Below are positions 62,064 to 64,000 of a stretch of DNA of 64,000 nt, piece by piece (within the stretch, counting starts at the first letter, position 1; the number at the start of each line of letters is the position of its first letter). Location of the stretch: positions 147,962 through 211,961 of the forward strand of contig NZ_CAXUSG020000011.1 of the NCBI RefSeq assembly GCF_964253915.1, given 5' to 3'. The notes below the pieces were generated by a model. It ran no database searches. It was not told where the DNA came from and was given only the letters and a program-made list of their open reading frames with translations. This DNA comes from Metarhizobium sp964253915. GTDB lineage: Bacteria; Pseudomonadota; Alphaproteobacteria; Rhizobiales; Rhizobiaceae. Made by a program: the position numbers and the translations under genes.

Positions 62064-62918
62064 TCAGAGGCGTTGGAACACAGTGTTTGCGACCTGTTTT
62101 ACGGGAAGATCGAATCCGGTGATCGATTCGGAATGCCCGATGAACAGGTAACCACCTTTTTCAAGGCAGTCGGTGAGGCGCGTCAAGACCCCCCCTTGCG
62201 TCTTCTTGTCGAAATAGATCAGCACGTTGCGGCAAAAGACGATGTGCAGCTTGGTCTTGACCGGATAGCTCTGGTCCATGAGGTTGAGGCGGGCGAAGCC
62301 GACATGCGACCGGAGGTCGGGATGAATCCGCACCTCGCGCCGCCGCGTATCGACGGATTCCATGACATAGCGACGCCGGAACGCCGAGGGAACCGGCTGC
62401 ATCAAGTCCGAACCATAGATGCCGCGGCGGGCGGTCTCCAGCACCTCGGTGCTCAGATCCGTCGCCAGGATGCTGTACTTGGTGGCGGAGCGCTCGGCGC
62501 AGAAATTGTCGAGCACCATGGCCATCGTATAGGGTTCGGCACCCGTCGAGCAGGCCGAACTCCAGGTGCGGATGTCATTGACACCGCGCCGGACGAGGTC
62601 GGGAAGCGCATGCTCGGTCATGTAGGCGAAGTGGTTCGGTTCGCGGAAGAAGTCGGTCTTGTTGGTCGTCACCGCATCGATGAGGTAGACGGCCTCCTGC
62701 TCCAGACCTTCGCCGTTGAACAGATAGTCGCAATAGTCGTCGAAGCGCACGAAGCCGGTGGCCCGCAGGCGCCGACGGATCCGGCCTTCGAGCATGGTCA
62801 TCTTCGTCGGCGGCATCTTGATGCCGCTGTAGCTGTAGATGAAATCGGCAAGCTTCTCGAAGTTCTTCTTGCTGATGCGATCGTCAACGAGCGGGACGGT
62901 CTGTCTGGCGGCATTCAT
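62064..62918 (-). CDS. cheR: CheR, chemoreceptor methyltransferase
   Basis: This 284-residue S-adenosylmethionine-dependent methyltransferase methylates receptor glutamates. It shows an N-terminal helical domain, then SSACSTGAEPYTMAM for SAM binding and VFCRNVLIYFDKKTQ near the C-terminus. It is the partner of the adjacent cheB. In the same direction, cheW ends 17 bp upstream. Confidence 0.96.
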   Translation of the reverse strand: MNAARQTVPLVDDRISKKNFEKLADFIYSYSGIKMPPTKMTMLEGRIRRRLRATGFVRFDDYCDYLFNGEGLEQEAVYLIDAVTTNKTDFFREPNHFAYMTEHALPDLVRRGVNDIRTWSSACSTGAEPYTMAMVLDNFCAERSATKYSILATDLSTEVLETARRGIYGSDLMQPVPSAFRRRYVMESVDTRRREVRIHPDLRSHVGFARLNLMDQSYPVKTKLHIVFCRNVLIYFDKKTQGGVLTRLTDCLEKGGYLFIGHSESITGFDLPVKQVANTVFQRL

Positions 62919-62935
62919 CGGGAATTCAGCTCCAC

Positions 62936-63418
62936 TTACGCAGCACGACGGGAAGCAATCATAGCGGCATCTTCCTTCGACAGCAGCCGCGCCAGATTGA
63001 TGATGACGACGAACCCGTTTTCCCGACGGACGACACCATCGATGTATTCGGAATTCCAGTGGATGCCGATATCCGGCGCGGCTTCGATCTTGTCGCGGCG
63101 GAACGGCGTGACTTCAAAAACGCGGTCCGCCACCATGCCGAGGGTCAGCAGGCGGTCGGCAAGGGGAACGTCGAGAACCAGGACGCGCGTATGCGGCGTC
63201 GGCACGGTCTTGGAAAGGCCGAGCTTCAGCCTGAGGTCGATGGTCGGCACGCCCTGACCGCGCACGTCGCGGAGGCCCAGAAGATAATCCGGGCCGTTCG
63301 GGATCTTGAATGCTTCCTCGTGATCGAGAATTTCGCGGACGACTTCGACCGGCACGGCGAAGATTTCGTCGCCCAGACTGAAGGTTACGAATTGTGCTTC
63401 GATAGAATTGGTGGCCAT
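62936..63418 (-). CDS. cheW: CheW, chemotaxis coupling protein
   Basis: This 160-residue single-domain protein has the CheW fold (FVTFSLGDEIFAVPVEVVRE, LLGLRDVRGQGVPTIDLRLK). It links the kinase CheA to receptors. It is 2 bp from the MCP gene and shares its transcription direction. Confidence 0.95.
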   Translation of the reverse strand: MATNSIEAQFVTFSLGDEIFAVPVEVVREILDHEEAFKIPNGPDYLLGLRDVRGQGVPTIDLRLKLGLSKTVPTPHTRVLVLDVPLADRLLTLGMVADRVFEVTPFRRDKIEAAPDIGIHWNSEYIDGVVRRENGFVVIINLARLLSKEDAAMIASRRAA

Positions 63419-63420
63419 GG

Positions 63421-64000
63421 TTACACACTCTCCTTGAATGCGATGTCGTCGTGATCGGGACCGCCCTGCGTCAGGTCGAGCGCAAAACCCCGGACACGGG
63501 CTTGCTGGGCGGCGACAGGATTTTGGGCGGCGGACCTCTGGGCGCGCACCGGTGCGGCGACGGCCTTGATTGCGCGGGCTGGAACGGCGCGCTTTGCGAC
63601 CGGTTGGGGTGCGGCAACGGCACTTTCGACGCGGAAGAAGGCGATGGAGGTCTGCAGTTCCTCGGCCTGGGCTGCCAGCTCTTCCGAGGTTGCCGACATC
63701 TGCTCGGAGGCGCCAGCATTCTGCTGCGTCACCTTGTCGAGCTGCTGGATGGCCTCGTTGATCTGGGCTGCACCGATATCCTGCTCACGGCAGGCTGCAG
63801 TGATTTCGGCGACCAGTTCGGCGGTCTTGCGGATGTCCGGCACCAGGCGGCCGAGCATGTCGCCGGCTTCCTGGGCGGCCTTGACCGTATCGCTCGACAT
63901 CGAGCTGATTTCGGCCGCGGCAGACTGCGAACGTTCGGCAAGCTTGCGGACTTCCGAAGCGACGACGGCAAAACCCTTGCCATGTTCGCCGGCACGCGCT
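63421..64000 (-). CDS. Methyl-accepting chemotaxis protein, C-terminal part (truncated by window end)
   Basis: The last 193 codons of a chemoreceptor are visible. The frame begins at the window edge inside the conserved signalling hairpin (GEHGKGFAVVASEVRKLAE), followed by the coiled-coil return helix (AAQINEAIQQLDKVTQQNAG) with typical methylation-helix residues (ASEQMSATSEELAAQAEEL). An Ala/Pro-rich linker and a short acidic tail (GGPDHDDIAFKESV) end the protein. The ligand-binding and transmembrane parts lie outside the window, so the signal is unknown. Confidence 0.95.
   Translation of the reverse strand, partial: ARAGEHGKGFAVVASEVRKLAERSQSAAAEISSMSSDTVKAAQEAGDMLGRLVPDIRKTAELVAEITAACREQDIGAAQINEAIQQLDKVTQQNAGASEQMSATSEELAAQAEELQTSIAFFRVESAVAAPQPVAKRAVPARAIKAVAAPVRAQRSAAQNPVAAQQARVRGFALDLTQGGPDHDDIAFKESV

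Noticed and set aside
1..64000. Search for CRISPR arrays, transposases, integrases, tRNA or rRNA genes
   Set aside because: No regularly spaced repeats, mobile-element proteins or RNA-gene signatures were seen by eye; a tool-based scan could still find a short tRNA.

Overview
The window is GC-rich chromosomal-type DNA from an alphaproteobacterium, most probably a member of the Rhizobiaceae. Four things point there: a divergent katG/oxyR pair, a putA without a DNA-binding domain beside a divergent Lrp-type putR, a histidine-utilisation operon that carries its own ProU-type importer (hutXWV), and intergenic palindromic repeats of the rhizobial kind. I saw no rRNA, tRNA, CRISPR array, transposase or integrase.

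Layout. 1-6.0 kb holds a GFA-type enzyme, a collapsed Tat-exported hydrolase pseudogene, topoisomerase IB, and the peroxide module katG<->oxyR. 5.5-9.9 kb is proline catabolism (putR<->putA). 9.9-13.2 kb is a repeat followed by an amidase/agmatine deiminase pair. 13.4-16.1 kb is a two-component cluster: a lone receiver, a FixJ-like regulator and a PAS histidine kinase. 16.5-26.9 kb is an iron-acquisition island: FecI-type sigma factor, FecR-type anti-sigma, an STN-containing TonB receptor, a DUF2218 protein, an enterochelin-esterase-like hydrolase, a second TonB siderophore receptor, an AraC regulator and an orphan siderophore-binding protein. 27-31.1 kb is a YdhS-like flavoprotein divergent from an ssuACB-type sulfonate importer. 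31.1-37.5 kb holds an FdhF/YdeP-like molybdoenzyme, Dps, an MFS exporter, an atypical SDR and a LysR regulator. 37.5-48.4 kb is the complete hut operon (F-X-W-V-H-I-G-U-D) with divergent hutC. 48.4-49.2 kb is a DUF1194 protein. 49.3-60.7 kb is a TetR (RutR-like) regulator divergent from a ten-gene operon. 60.9-64.0 kb is the start-proximal part of a chemotaxis cluster (mcp-cheW-cheR-cheB, leftward), cut by the window end.

The most interesting part is the ten-gene operon at 50188-60715. It combines a nucleoside-type ABC importer (BMP binding protein, double ATPase, two permeases) with a uracil-DNA-glycosylase-fold protein, a GMC flavin oxidoreductase, a NIPSNAP protein, a VOC protein, a nucleoside-hydrolase homologue whose calcium site is degenerate, and a Trz/Atz-type amidohydrolase. 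Its promoter region carries three TGAC-N6-GTCA-like palindromes next to the divergent TetR gene. I infer an inducible import-and-degradation route for a nucleoside-like or modified-base compound that I cannot assign to a named pathway.

Other points worth a second look are a HutH that lacks the Ala-Ser-Gly triad needed for the MIO cofactor, an SDR that lacks the Tyr/Lys catalytic pair, a 12-bp hairpin that buries the ribosome site and start codon of the DUF2218 gene, and two repeat families, each present twice.
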